The translations under genes and the position numbers were made by a program. Below, piece by piece: positions 1 to 5,889 of a DNA stretch of 10,203 bases (position 1 is its first letter; every line of letters starts with the position of its first letter). This DNA is from Gammaproteobacteria bacterium UBA2955 (GTDB lineage: Bacteria > Pseudomonadota > Gammaproteobacteria > Pseudomonadales > Azotimanducaceae), in the NCBI GenBank assembly GCA_002348825.1, contig DEBN01000145.1:925-11127 (forward strand). Direction: 5' to 3'. Under the pieces are notes generated by a model. It did no database searches, was not told the DNA's origin, and was given only the letters and a program-made list of their open reading frames with translations.

Positions 1-1182
1 CTCTGCCTGCGCCTACTTAAGCCAGAGGTATATCGTCAGGGGCAGTTTTTGGCGGTACTCGCTGGTTTGTTAGAGGATCTGTATCGACTGCGTGTTGACG
101 CATCTGACTGGGACCGTCAGCGCCTCTCAGAACACTTATGTTTTTTCTGCCGAATTATTGGGGCTGAGGGCGAAACCATTGCTTCCGGGCGCGATTTTGC
201 GGGGTTGCAGCAGAGCCTGCGCGCCCGGCAATCGGCGCAATCACAAACCGCTGGGGATGCGGTTAGCGAGGCGTTTGTGCAGCACCAAATCGTTGCGTTA
301 CCCGACGAGGAGATGCCCGAGCAAGTCGTTGCTGGAACTCGTCAGGCTCCAGTCATTGTCTATCCAGGTGTGTTCGATGCAGGTACGCATGTCGACCTGC
401 AACTCTTCGCCAGTCCTGCGCAGCGCGATCGCGCCAATCGGCTGGGCTATGCGCGACTTATGCTGCAGAACTTGGGCAAAGCTGGCAGTTATTTCCGTCG
501 GGAATTGACCAAGGAAAAGGAGCTAGGACTGTACTTTTCGGCGCTTGGTAGTGCTCAGGAGCTGTCGGACCAACTGATGCTTAACGTGATCTGGTACTGC
601 TATTTTGAGGGTCGCGAATTGCCACGAAACGCGGATCAATTCGCTGAACGGGCGCATTCCCGGCGTGGTGATCTGGCGGATATATTTACCGCTACGGTAG
701 ATCTGGTTCGTTGCAGCTATAAGTTACGTTTTCAGGTAATGACACAACTCGACGGCCTCAGTTCCTCTGCCTATGCCCCTAGTAAGCAGGACATCATGGC
801 GCATCTGCAGCGTCTGATTCCGAGCAATGTACTCGAACAAACCCCCTTTGTCTGGCTGCCTTTATTACCGCGCTACGTCGGCGGTATTGTTGGCCGCGTG
901 CAAAATTTGGTGGGGCATGTGCCTAGGGATGTTGGCTCGCTCGAACAATTGCGACCGCTGCAAGCACGTTTTGACGCTCTTCAATTAAGTGAGTTGGTAG
1001 ACGCCCAGGCGTTACAGGAAGTGCGATTTTTGCTGGAAGAATTACGTCTCAAGACTTTCAACGAGGCGCTTACGCGACAGCGCGTCGAGGGCGCTAAAGC
1101 GGACCCGCGGCAGTGGAAAGTCAGCATTAAGCGCATGCACGAGCGCTTGCTGTCTGAGGAACGTAGTGTTGGTCTGGCCTGA
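1..1182 (+). CDS. hrpA: ATP-dependent RNA helicase HrpA, C-terminal part (5' truncated by window edge)
   Basis: HrpA is a DEAH-box RNA helicase acting on RNA and stalled ribosomes. Only its C-terminal region is here, so no helicase motif is visible. The frame is open from base 1 with no stop and ends at TGA 1180-1182, giving about 393 codons. A TTG at 49 is not a credible start, because the bases before it read on in the same frame (LCLRLLKPEVY). The match is to the DUF3418 tail of HrpA. Visible landmarks are SDWDRQRLSEHL, then ETIASGRDFAGLQQSL, then the VIVYPGVFDAGTHVDLQLF block, and near the end RFLLEELRLKTFNEAL followed by WKVSIKRMHERL; each corresponds to a conserved block of the family tail. 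The gene is followed by 106 non-coding bases and then a regulatory gene on the same strand. No terminator was seen after it. HrpB lacks this domain, so HrpA is preferred. Confidence 0.86.
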   Translation, partial: LCLRLLKPEVYRQGQFLAVLAGLLEDLYRLRVDASDWDRQRLSEHLCFFCRIIGAEGETIASGRDFAGLQQSLRARQSAQSQTAGDAVSEAFVQHQIVALPDEEMPEQVVAGTRQAPVIVYPGVFDAGTHVDLQLFASPAQRDRANRLGYARLMLQNLGKAGSYFRRELTKEKELGLYFSALGSAQELSDQLMLNVIWYCYFEGRELPRNADQFAERAHSRRGDLADIFTATVDLVRCSYKLRFQVMTQLDGLSSSAYAPSKQDIMAHLQRLIPSNVLEQTPFVWLPLLPRYVGGIVGRVQNLVGHVPRDVGSLEQLRPLQARFDALQLSELVDAQALQEVRFLLEELRLKTFNEALTRQRVEGAKADPRQWKVSIKRMHERLLSEERSVGLA

Positions 1183-1237
1183 GCGGTGGCAGGTTACTTG
1201 TGACAGAGGCTGAACAGGAGTACGGTCGCGCCTCAAA

Positions 1238-1263
1238 TGAAAACTCCAATGTTTGAAAACCCC
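1238..1263 (+). repeat. Short tandem-like direct repeat TGAAAACyCC upstream of the phosphatase gene
   Basis: TGAAAACTCC (1238-1247) and TGAAAACCCC (1254-1263) match at 9 of 10 positions, 16 bases apart. They lie just before the phosphatase gene start at 1289. They could be a small duplication or a pair of regulator sites; nothing here decides between these. The first copy overlaps a tiny ORF starting at ATG 1237. Confidence 0.35.
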
Positions 1264-1288
1264 GTGGGAGCTGGCGCTTAGTTTAACC

Positions 1289-2371
1289 ATGGATGTGCTC
1301 GTCTTAGACAGTGACGCTTCGTTCGGCGCGACGATCGATGCGGCGTTGGGCGATGTAAACGTATCGGTGTTTCGAAGCTTGCCGCATTTGCGCTCACGGT
1401 ATGACGCGCTCGTGTTCGATCAAAGGCCGTTTCTGGTGTGCAATAACGAAAACGAGCTGCGTCGATGTATGGAGTGGAATTCGCGTTTACTCGCCATTTT
1501 TTGGGCGCGGGAATTGCCGGCAAGCGTCGACATTCTGCGACTCATGCGCATAGGTGTAAGAGATTTATGGCTTGCATCAGAACCGGCAAGCGATTGGGTT
1601 ACGCGGCTGCAGCTGATGCAACAGCCGAATGAAAACGGCGCTGCAATCTCCGCTGACCTGCAACGCGATATTCAAATGGCGCGCTCGATTCAGCAAAATA
1701 TGTGGCCGCAAGATGGGGTAATACTCAGCGACTATAGATTTTCCCTTCGCATGTTGCCGGCCGGGATGTTGAGCGGCGATTTTGTTGACTACTTCGCTGT
1801 CGGTTCGCGCCATCTGATTTTTTTTATGGCAGATGTTGCCGGCCACGGAACATCTCCCGCCTTGTTGACTGTGGCACTAAAAAATATCTCCTGGCGCCTA
1901 CAGCAACGTTATGGGCGCCCGCGGTTTCGAACACCCGGCCAGATGCTCGAGTGGATTAACGGCAGGATTATGGAGCAGTCCGTTGACCTCCACGTCGCCA
2001 TGTTCCTCGCCGTTATCGACTTGCAGACCCACAATTTGCACTACGCGTCGGCCGCGCATTTCCCGCCGAGTTTGCGAGTCTCTGATGCGGGTGAGGTGAC
2101 CAGTCTCGAACAGCGTGGCAAACCACTGGGCCTATTTGCCGACGCGAGCTATGAATCCGCTGAGGCACAGCTCAGTGCGGGCGACAGCGTTGTGGTTTTT
2201 TCAGATGGCGTTTTAGAGCAGTATCAGGCCTCGGATCTGGCCACCCGTGAGCAAGCGCTCAAGAATCAGGCGGCCAGCGCCGATGATATCGAGGGGTTAT
2301 GGTCCTACGTTACGGCGAACGTTAGTGGCGAAGATGATGTCAGCCTTCTGGTCGTGGAGAGATTGAATTAG
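1289..2371 (+). CDS. HsbR-like regulator: degenerate receiver domain plus SpoIIE-type PP2C Ser phosphatase
   Basis: It probably dephosphorylates the STAS protein encoded directly downstream, in the manner of HsbR acting on HsbA. Residues 1-110 look like a response-regulator receiver fold: the start MDVLVLDSD fits strand 1 and LRLMRIGVRDLWLAS fits the end of the domain. However, only some acidic residues remain, and the usual Thr and Lys are replaced (IFWAR and WLASE). Residues about 123-360 are a PPM/SpoIIE phosphatase. The linker helix DIQMARSIQQNMWP is typical. Metal-binding positions are present at D164 (SGDFVDYF), D182-G187 (DVAGHG), D306 (SDGVLEQ) and D349-D350 (GEDDVSLL). Start: ATG 1289 gives 360 aa and begins exactly at the receiver strand; an in-frame TTG at 1253 would add 12 residues but lacks a closer Shine-Dalgarno. 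P. aeruginosa HsbR also has a C-terminal kinase domain; this protein ends right after the phosphatase. Confidence 0.82.
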   Translation: MDVLVLDSDASFGATIDAALGDVNVSVFRSLPHLRSRYDALVFDQRPFLVCNNENELRRCMEWNSRLLAIFWARELPASVDILRLMRIGVRDLWLASEPASDWVTRLQLMQQPNENGAAISADLQRDIQMARSIQQNMWPQDGVILSDYRFSLRMLPAGMLSGDFVDYFAVGSRHLIFFMADVAGHGTSPALLTVALKNISWRLQQRYGRPRFRTPGQMLEWINGRIMEQSVDLHVAMFLAVIDLQTHNLHYASAAHFPPSLRVSDAGEVTSLEQRGKPLGLFADASYESAEAQLSAGDSVVVFSDGVLEQYQASDLATREQALKNQAASADDIEGLWSYVTANVSGEDDVSLLVVERLN

Positions 2372-2848
2372 ATGAGCGGGAACATAATGGTAGGTGAGAG
2401 TGACGGCACCTATGTTTTGAAATTCAATGGCGATATTCGAGTTGGTCTGTGCGGATCTTTGGAAGCGTTTTGTCAGCGTATGCTCGACGCTTCTGATTTT
2501 CGTGGCGTCATTGTTGATCTGGCGGAAACCCTAGCCATTGACAGCACGGCGCTTGGTTGTCTGGCGCGGTTATCTCTGGCGGTGCAGCGTTTACAGGAAA
2601 AAATCCCAACCCTGATTTGTCGTTCTCAGGATGTTGAGCGCGTACTGTTGAATATGGGTTTTGATGATGTGTTTGCGATCGTGGCGGAGGCGAATGTGCG
2701 AGACTTCGAGTTGGTAAACATTCCCGAAGTGGTCGAGCGTGAAACACGCGAACGCGTAATCGAGGCCCACAAAGTACTTATGTCGCTCAACGACAACAAC
2801 CACTCAGCGTTTAAGAATTTGGTCGAGGCGTTAGAGCGAGATACCTAA
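2372..2848 (+). CDS. STAS-domain anti-sigma factor antagonist, HsbA-like
   Basis: This is a cytoplasmic partner-switching protein of 158 aa, close to the roughly 160 aa of Pseudomonas HsbA. Residues about 10-105 form the STAS domain. The phosphorylation-site motif is VDLAETLAIDSTALGCL, with S58 matching the phosphorylatable Ser of the family (S56 in HsbA). Residues 106-158 form a helical, charged extension (EVVERETRERVIEAHKVL) of the kind also found in HsbA. In such systems the unphosphorylated form binds an anti-sigma factor or another target. The ATG directly follows the TAG stop of the phosphatase gene with no spacer (TAGATG), and GGAGA lies 11 bases upstream, so translation is probably coupled. 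The phosphatase is the expected partner. No anti-sigma factor, kinase or flgM is present in the window, so the downstream target is unknown. Confidence 0.83.
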   Translation: MSGNIMVGESDGTYVLKFNGDIRVGLCGSLEAFCQRMLDASDFRGVIVDLAETLAIDSTALGCLARLSLAVQRLQEKIPTLICRSQDVERVLLNMGFDDVFAIVAEANVRDFELVNIPEVVERETRERVIEAHKVLMSLNDNNHSAFKNLVEALERDT

Positions 2849-2859
2849 TACGAGCGCAA

Positions 2860-3306
2860 TTACGAGTGCTTGCGTGCGCGCAATTTGGCCTCAATAAAAC
2901 GGTCGTGCGATAAGTACAAAAGATCGGCAATCCGTCGAATCGTATGCTCCTCAAAACGATCGATGCCATTGCTGACTGCTGCCACCTGCCAAAGCGCCAC
3001 GATGACTTCGAATTTCTCGGCTTCGTTGAGTGCCTCGTTCAGGTAGCGGGTGTAGGTTTGGACACCGACGTTGTGTTGTAGCCGGTCTTGGGCGTCGTCA
3101 ACAAGTTGTGCGGCTACTGCTGCATCTAAATTGAAGAGTTGTTCCAGTAGTGCGGTGCTGTGTCTGATTTCCGAGCTGTCGGTTTCATGATCGGCCCAAG
3201 TGACCTCGAGCATCAATGCGGCCGCTGCCAACGGCGCGTCAAACGGTGTCTCTGCTTTGGCGGCGTCGGCATCTCGTCGGAAAAGATCGGTGAGTTTTTT
3301 AAGCAT
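2860..3306 (-). CDS. TerB-like family protein (TerB/DjlA N-terminal-type helical domain)
   Basis: The protein has 148 aa and is predicted to be soluble and all-helical. The N-terminus MLKKLTDLFRR is a basic amphipathic helix. The rest has the two-part TerB pattern: an AAALMLEVTWADHETDSSE block (about residues 29-47), then ALWQVAAVSNGIDRFEEHTIRRIADLLYLS (about 104-133), ending with a helix (FIEAKLRAR). In TerB proteins the second block usually reads YADG and carries metal-binding acids. Here it reads VSNGID, so that site may be weakened. The exact function of stand-alone TerB proteins like this is not known; tellurite resistance should not be assumed. Its ATG overlaps the dusA stop by one base (TGATG), so it is the second gene of a dusA transcript. 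Its stop lies 11 bases from the convergent STAS gene stop. Confidence 0.75.
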   Translation of the reverse strand: MLKKLTDLFRRDADAAKAETPFDAPLAAAALMLEVTWADHETDSSEIRHSTALLEQLFNLDAAVAAQLVDDAQDRLQHNVGVQTYTRYLNEALNEAEKFEVIVALWQVAAVSNGIDRFEEHTIRRIADLLYLSHDRFIEAKLRARKHS

Positions 3307-4310
3307 CAGGCGGCGGCTCCAAATACGTGGGAAAGTGCATCGTCGAGGAGCGAGGCGTCACCCTGTTTTAGTCGTTGGTGATCACTGAGCGTTCGCCGAA
3401 AGCGGCGCGCCCCAGGGCGGCCATTAAAGCTATGCAGTAGGTGTCGCAGCAATGGCTGGAGGCGCTCACCTTGTTGTAATTGTAATTGCACGTAGCGTTT
3501 GTAACGCGCTAACAACTCGCCTTCGTCAACTGCAAACGACGGATCGAGCAAGTGCGTATGCAACTGGCTGAGCAACAGGGGGCTGTGATATGCGCTGCGC
3601 CCAATCATAATGCCGTCGGCCCATTGCAACAGTTCAAGGGCTTTTTCATAAGTGTCGATACCACCGTTCATAATTAATTCGAGGTTGGGGAATTGCGACT
3701 TTATGAGTTTTCCGCGCTCGGGCCGTAAAGGGGGCACGTGTCTATTTTGCGCAGGCGTTAAGCCGCCCAGTATGGCGTTTCGCGCGTGTAAATAGAGTCG
3801 TTGGCAGCCCGCATCGTGGACAGCATTGACGAATTCCAATAAGAAATCGGCGCTCTTATAGCGATCCTCATCGCCGCTGAACTCGATCCCCGTTCGACAC
3901 TTTACTGTAATAGGGATTGCGACCGCATCTCCCATGGACTTGATGCAATCTGCAACCAGCGTCGGGCTTTGCATCAGGCATGCGCCGAATGTGCCTCGCT
4001 GCACTCGGTCCGAAGGGCAGCCGACGTTAAGATTGATCTCGTCGTATCCCCATTGCTCTGCCAGTCGTGCGCAGCGGGCCAGATCATGAGGGTCGTTGCC
4101 GCCAAGCTGGACAGCAACGGGGTGCTGACTGGCATCAAAGTCAAGCTGATGGGTCTGCTTGCCATAAATAAGCGCACCAGTCGTGATCATCTCGCTGAAG
4201 AGCAGAGCGCTGGGGCTGTACAGCCGATGCAGGTGGCGGCAGTGGCGATCTGTCCACGCCATCATTGGCGCCACGGCAACGAGTTTTAGTTTTCGTGTTT
4301 TGTTCGGCAT
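3306..4310 (-). CDS. dusA: tRNA-dihydrouridine(20/20a) synthase DusA
   Basis: This FMN- and NADPH-dependent enzyme reduces uridine to dihydrouridine at positions 20/20a of the tRNA D-loop. It has 334 aa, a normal DusA length. The TIM-barrel landmarks appear in order: VAPMMAWTDRHCR (13-25), FSEMITTGALIYG, HPVAVQLGGNDP (63-74), YDEINLNVGCPSDRVQ with catalytic C98, ITVKCRTGIE, YLHARNAILGGLTPAQNR, IMNGGIDTYEKAL, DGIMIGRSAYHSP. The C-terminal helical domain includes SFNGRPGARRFRRTLS, a DusA-type block. The start at ATG 4310 fits the family N-terminus, although no clear Shine-Dalgarno is visible before it. Several usually strict positions differ from E. coli DusA: APMLDW is APMMAW, HARKAW is HARNAI, and PPLDY is PPLRP. 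There are also a few extra residues after VKCRTGIE. FMN and catalytic residues look intact. It is divergent to lpxC and coupled to the TerB-like gene. Confidence 0.93.
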   Translation of the reverse strand: MPNKTRKLKLVAVAPMMAWTDRHCRHLHRLYSPSALLFSEMITTGALIYGKQTHQLDFDASQHPVAVQLGGNDPHDLARCARLAEQWGYDEINLNVGCPSDRVQRGTFGACLMQSPTLVADCIKSMGDAVAIPITVKCRTGIEFSGDEDRYKSADFLLEFVNAVHDAGCQRLYLHARNAILGGLTPAQNRHVPPLRPERGKLIKSQFPNLELIMNGGIDTYEKALELLQWADGIMIGRSAYHSPLLLSQLHTHLLDPSFAVDEGELLARYKRYVQLQLQQGERLQPLLRHLLHSFNGRPGARRFRRTLSDHQRLKQGDASLLDDALSHVFGAAA

Positions 4311-4313
4311 AGC

Positions 4314-4324
4314 GCTAATTTAGC
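4314..4324. repeat. 11-base palindrome just upstream of dusA
   Basis: GCTAA-T-TTAGC is a perfect inverted repeat, 3 bases before the dusA start codon on the minus strand and next to an A6 run (T6 on the minus strand). It may be a regulator half-site pair or a weak hairpin at the ribosome-binding region. It is too short to assign. Confidence 0.3.
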
Positions 4325-4350
4325 AAAAAAGAGCAGGCCGGTAGGAGCAC

Positions 4351-4452
4351 ATGATTAAGCGTTTTGATCCACAGGTCGCCCTATTATCGGTCATTGACGC
4401 CGGATTGGTTGACTTAGTCCGCTCCCCGAATGGTTTTTTGACCAAAAATTGA
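4351..4452 (+). CDS. Possible 33-residue small ORF between dusA and lpxC
   Basis: The ORF reads MIKRFDPQVALLSVIDAGLV and continues for 13 more residues to a TGA at 4450-4452. AGGAG at 4343-4347 lies 3 bases before the ATG, which is a good Shine-Dalgarno core at a rather short distance. The peptide is unlike any family I recognise, has no signal or membrane segment, and mixes acidic and basic residues around a hydrophobic core. No convincing promoter was found upstream. It could be a real small protein, a decayed gene end or chance. Confidence 0.2.
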   Translation: MIKRFDPQVALLSVIDAGLVDLVRSPNGFLTKN

Positions 4453-4518
4453 AACATCTTGTAGCACTCAGTTTCATTTTTATCCATTTTTACCTCCACT
4501 TTTCCTTCATTTTTTTTT
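4434..4518 (+). other. Phased A/T-tract, probably curved DNA upstream of lpxC
   Basis: T-tracts at 4477-4481, 4487-4491, 4500-4503 and 4510-4518 are spaced about 10-12 bases centre to centre. T6 at 4434-4439 and A5 at 4444-4448 lie just upstream. Tracts repeated at the helical period are the usual signature of intrinsic curvature or an UP-like upstream promoter element. The tract also creates a hydrophobic reading frame ahead of lpxC (FIFIHFYLHFSFIFF), which I take as a by-product of T-richness and not a protein segment. Confidence 0.4.
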
Positions 4519-4526
4519 CAACACGC

Positions 4527-4532
4527 TATACA
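4527..4532 (+). promoter_or_regulatory. Possible -10 element for lpxC (TATACA)
   Basis: TATACA matches 5 of 6 sigma70 -10 bases and lies just downstream of the T-rich tract. The expected -35 region (about 4504-4509, CCTTCA) is a poor match, so transcription would depend on the upstream tract or an activator. The predicted start near 4539 gives an lpxC leader of about 70 bases. Confidence 0.27.
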
Positions 4533-4544
4533 CTGCGCGCCTTC

Positions 4545-4568
4545 GGAGGTTTTCCTCCATTATTTTTT
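4545..4568 (+). promoter_or_regulatory. Short hairpin plus T-run in the lpxC leader
   Basis: GGAGG (4545-4549), loop TTTT, CCTCC (4554-4558) forms a 5-bp GC-rich stem. It is followed after ATTA by six T (4563-4568). This resembles a miniature attenuator or weak terminator 40 bases before the lpxC ATG. The stem also contains a Shine-Dalgarno-like GGAGG, but no start codon lies at the right distance after it. The stem is too short to be sure. Confidence 0.3.
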
Positions 4569-4607
4569 CAGAATTGGGTCGTTCACTCGATCAAGGTTAA
4601 GCTTCTC

Positions 4608-5531
4608 ATGCTGAAACAGCGCACGATTAAACAGTCTGTTCACGCCATAGGTATTGGCGTCCATTCGGGCGAAAAGGTACGCATGACTCTGCGGCCTGCA
4701 GAAGCAAACACAGGTATTACCTTTGTGCGTTCGGATTTGAATACGGTGCATAACCAAGTGCCCGCGCTCGCGGATTATGTTGCGGACACAACCTTATCCA
4801 CGAGCATCGCGGACGGTTCGATTCAAGTGGCCACGGTTGAGCACGTAATGTCGGCGCTCTGGGGGTTGGGGATCGACAACCTGCTCATAGAGTTATCGTC
4901 TGAAGAGGTGCCTATCATGGACGGCAGTGCCGCGCCATTTATCAATATGATCAACAGCGTAGGTATTGTAGAGCAACCTGCGCAGAAACAGTTTTTGCGC
5001 ATAACACGCGAAGTAAAAGTCACTCAAGGTGATGCCTTTGCATTGCTCAAGCCATATGCTGGATTCAAAGCGGGCTATACCTTCGTGGCAGATCACCAAG
5101 TCTACGATCGGTATCCAAAACACGTGAGCATTGATTTTTCTTCAACGTCCTACGTTGATGACCTTAGCGGCGCTCGCTCTTTTGGGCTCATAGATGAACT
5201 ACCTCATGCCCATGCAATCAACAAGTGTCTCGGCTCGAGCCTCGAAAATGCCGTTGGAATAGACAGCAGCGGTGTCCTGAATGAAGGGGGACTTCGCTAT
5301 CGGGACGAATTCGTAAAGCATAAGGTGTTGGATGCGATCGGCGACTTGTTCTTGCTGGGCCGGCCGATTCTCGGAGAATTTGTTGGCCACATGTCGGGCC
5401 ACGCACTGAATAACAAACTGGCCAGGGCGGTGTTGCGTTGCGACGATGCTTGGGACACTGTCGGCTACAGCATCGCTGGTCCGGGGCGATCTCGGCCTAT
5501 CCTGCACCCCGAGGCTTCCTCCGCGGTATAG
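4608..5531 (+). CDS. lpxC: UDP-3-O-acyl-N-acetylglucosamine deacetylase LpxC
   Basis: This cytoplasmic zinc enzyme catalyses the committed step of lipid A synthesis, removing the acetyl group from UDP-3-O-acyl-GlcNAc. It has 307 aa (E. coli has 305), and residue numbering matches E. coli through the active site: E78-H79 (TVEHVMSA), H238 and D242 (EFVKHKVLDAIGD) and H265 (GHMSGHALNN). H79, H238 and D242 are the zinc ligands and E78 and H265 the general catalysts. The other family blocks are present too: IGVHSGEKV, EVPIMDGSAAPF, DFSSTSYV, VLNEGGLRYRDEF. The start at ATG 4608 matches the family N-terminus (MLKQRTIK); AAGG at 4593-4596 is a weak ribosome site. The same frame continues upstream to a TTG at 4449, but that extension is T-rich and has no family counterpart. 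Differences include S191 for the usual T191 and LGSSLEN for LGGSLEN. In most gammaproteobacteria lpxC follows ftsZ; here it stands alone, so it may be a relocated gene or a second copy. Confidence 0.96.
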   Translation: MLKQRTIKQSVHAIGIGVHSGEKVRMTLRPAEANTGITFVRSDLNTVHNQVPALADYVADTTLSTSIADGSIQVATVEHVMSALWGLGIDNLLIELSSEEVPIMDGSAAPFINMINSVGIVEQPAQKQFLRITREVKVTQGDAFALLKPYAGFKAGYTFVADHQVYDRYPKHVSIDFSSTSYVDDLSGARSFGLIDELPHAHAINKCLGSSLENAVGIDSSGVLNEGGLRYRDEFVKHKVLDAIGDLFLLGRPILGEFVGHMSGHALNNKLARAVLRCDDAWDTVGYSIAGPGRSRPILHPEASSAV

Positions 5532-5580
5532 CGACACGCTAAGTCTCACCTTTGGCTGAATATTAGGCCTCGGTTTTTTT
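5509..5580 (+). terminator. Possible rho-independent terminator after lpxC
   Basis: GCCTCGG (5567-5573) runs straight into T7 (5574-5580). Its exact inverted partner CCGAGGC lies at 5509-5515, inside the last codons of lpxC. The 51-base loop contains its own small hairpin, TAGCG-ACA-CGCTA (5529-5541), which starts with the lpxC stop codon. The GC stem plus T-run is terminator-like, but the large loop is unusual. A shorter, imperfect stem from ACC and GGC (5547-5556) is an alternative. Confidence 0.42.
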
Positions 5581-5601
5581 CAATCTCCCTCCCCAAGATG
5601 A

Positions 5602-5630
5602 TTGGCAACCTATAGCTACCCCTCTATAAT
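5602..5630 (+). promoter_or_regulatory. Strong sigma70-type promoter for the nqr operon
   Basis: TTGGCA (5602-5607, 5 of 6 matches to the -35 consensus), exactly 17 bases, then TATAAT (5625-5630, perfect -10). It is the best promoter match I noticed in the window. It points toward nqrA and follows the candidate lpxC terminator. Transcription should start near 5637. TTGGCA occurs again at 5631-5636, directly after the -10, so a repressor could read both copies. Confidence 0.7.
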
Positions 5631-5665
5631 TTGGCAGTTCTTACCCAATGGTCAGTGAGTGGCCA

Positions 5666-5691
5666 CAGATGTGTCGGCGCTGCAGATGTGT
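5666..5691 (+). repeat. Direct repeat CAGATGTGT in the nqr leader
   Basis: Two perfect 9-base copies at 5666-5674 and 5683-5691, 17 bases apart, start about 30 bases after the predicted transcription start. The CAGATG core recurs at 5888-5893, just before nqrA. A tandem regulator site or RNA-binding site is possible; the cause is unknown. Confidence 0.5.
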
Positions 5692-5749
5692 AAAGCATCG
5701 TCAAATAGAGACGACACCTTCTGGTATTTGTAGAACACTGTACCGATGA

Positions 5750-5889
5750 TTAGGGCGCAATAAGCGGTTCTGATACAAGGATGATAACCACATCGCCTGT
5801 GCGGTGATGTTTGCGGTTGGTGGGGCGGCGGCGAAACATAACGGCTCAAGTCAGTAGTAATTGATCTCTAAGGCAAGGCTTAGGGCGCA
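5750..5889 (+). repeat. Direct repeat TTAGGGCGCA in the nqr leader
   Basis: Two perfect 10-base copies lie at 5750-5759 and 5880-5889. The second copy contains AGGGCG, the nearest thing to a Shine-Dalgarno for nqrA, 13 bases before its ATG. The first copy might compete for the same RNA partner. Only the repeat itself is seen; a role is inference. Confidence 0.5.

Noticed and set aside
1253..1288. TTG start for the phosphatase gene adding 12 residues
   Set aside because: The receiver fold begins at MDVLVLD (ATG 1289), and no Shine-Dalgarno lies at the right distance from the TTG. It cannot be fully excluded.
2860..3306. Tellurite resistance determinant
   Set aside because: Only a single TerB-like domain is present, without other ter genes, and it is coupled to dusA. 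The fold name does not imply tellurite resistance.
4400..4467. TTGACT (4409-4414) and TTGACC (4438-4443) as -35 boxes for lpxC
   Set aside because: No acceptable -10 lies 16-18 bases downstream; the best are GGTTTT and TAGCAC.
4449..4607. N-terminal extension of LpxC from TTG 4449 (about 53 residues, very hydrophobic)
   Set aside because: It comes from T-rich DNA, lacks a ribosome site, covers the candidate promoter, and has no counterpart in LpxC, which starts exactly at ATG 4608 with the family N-terminus.
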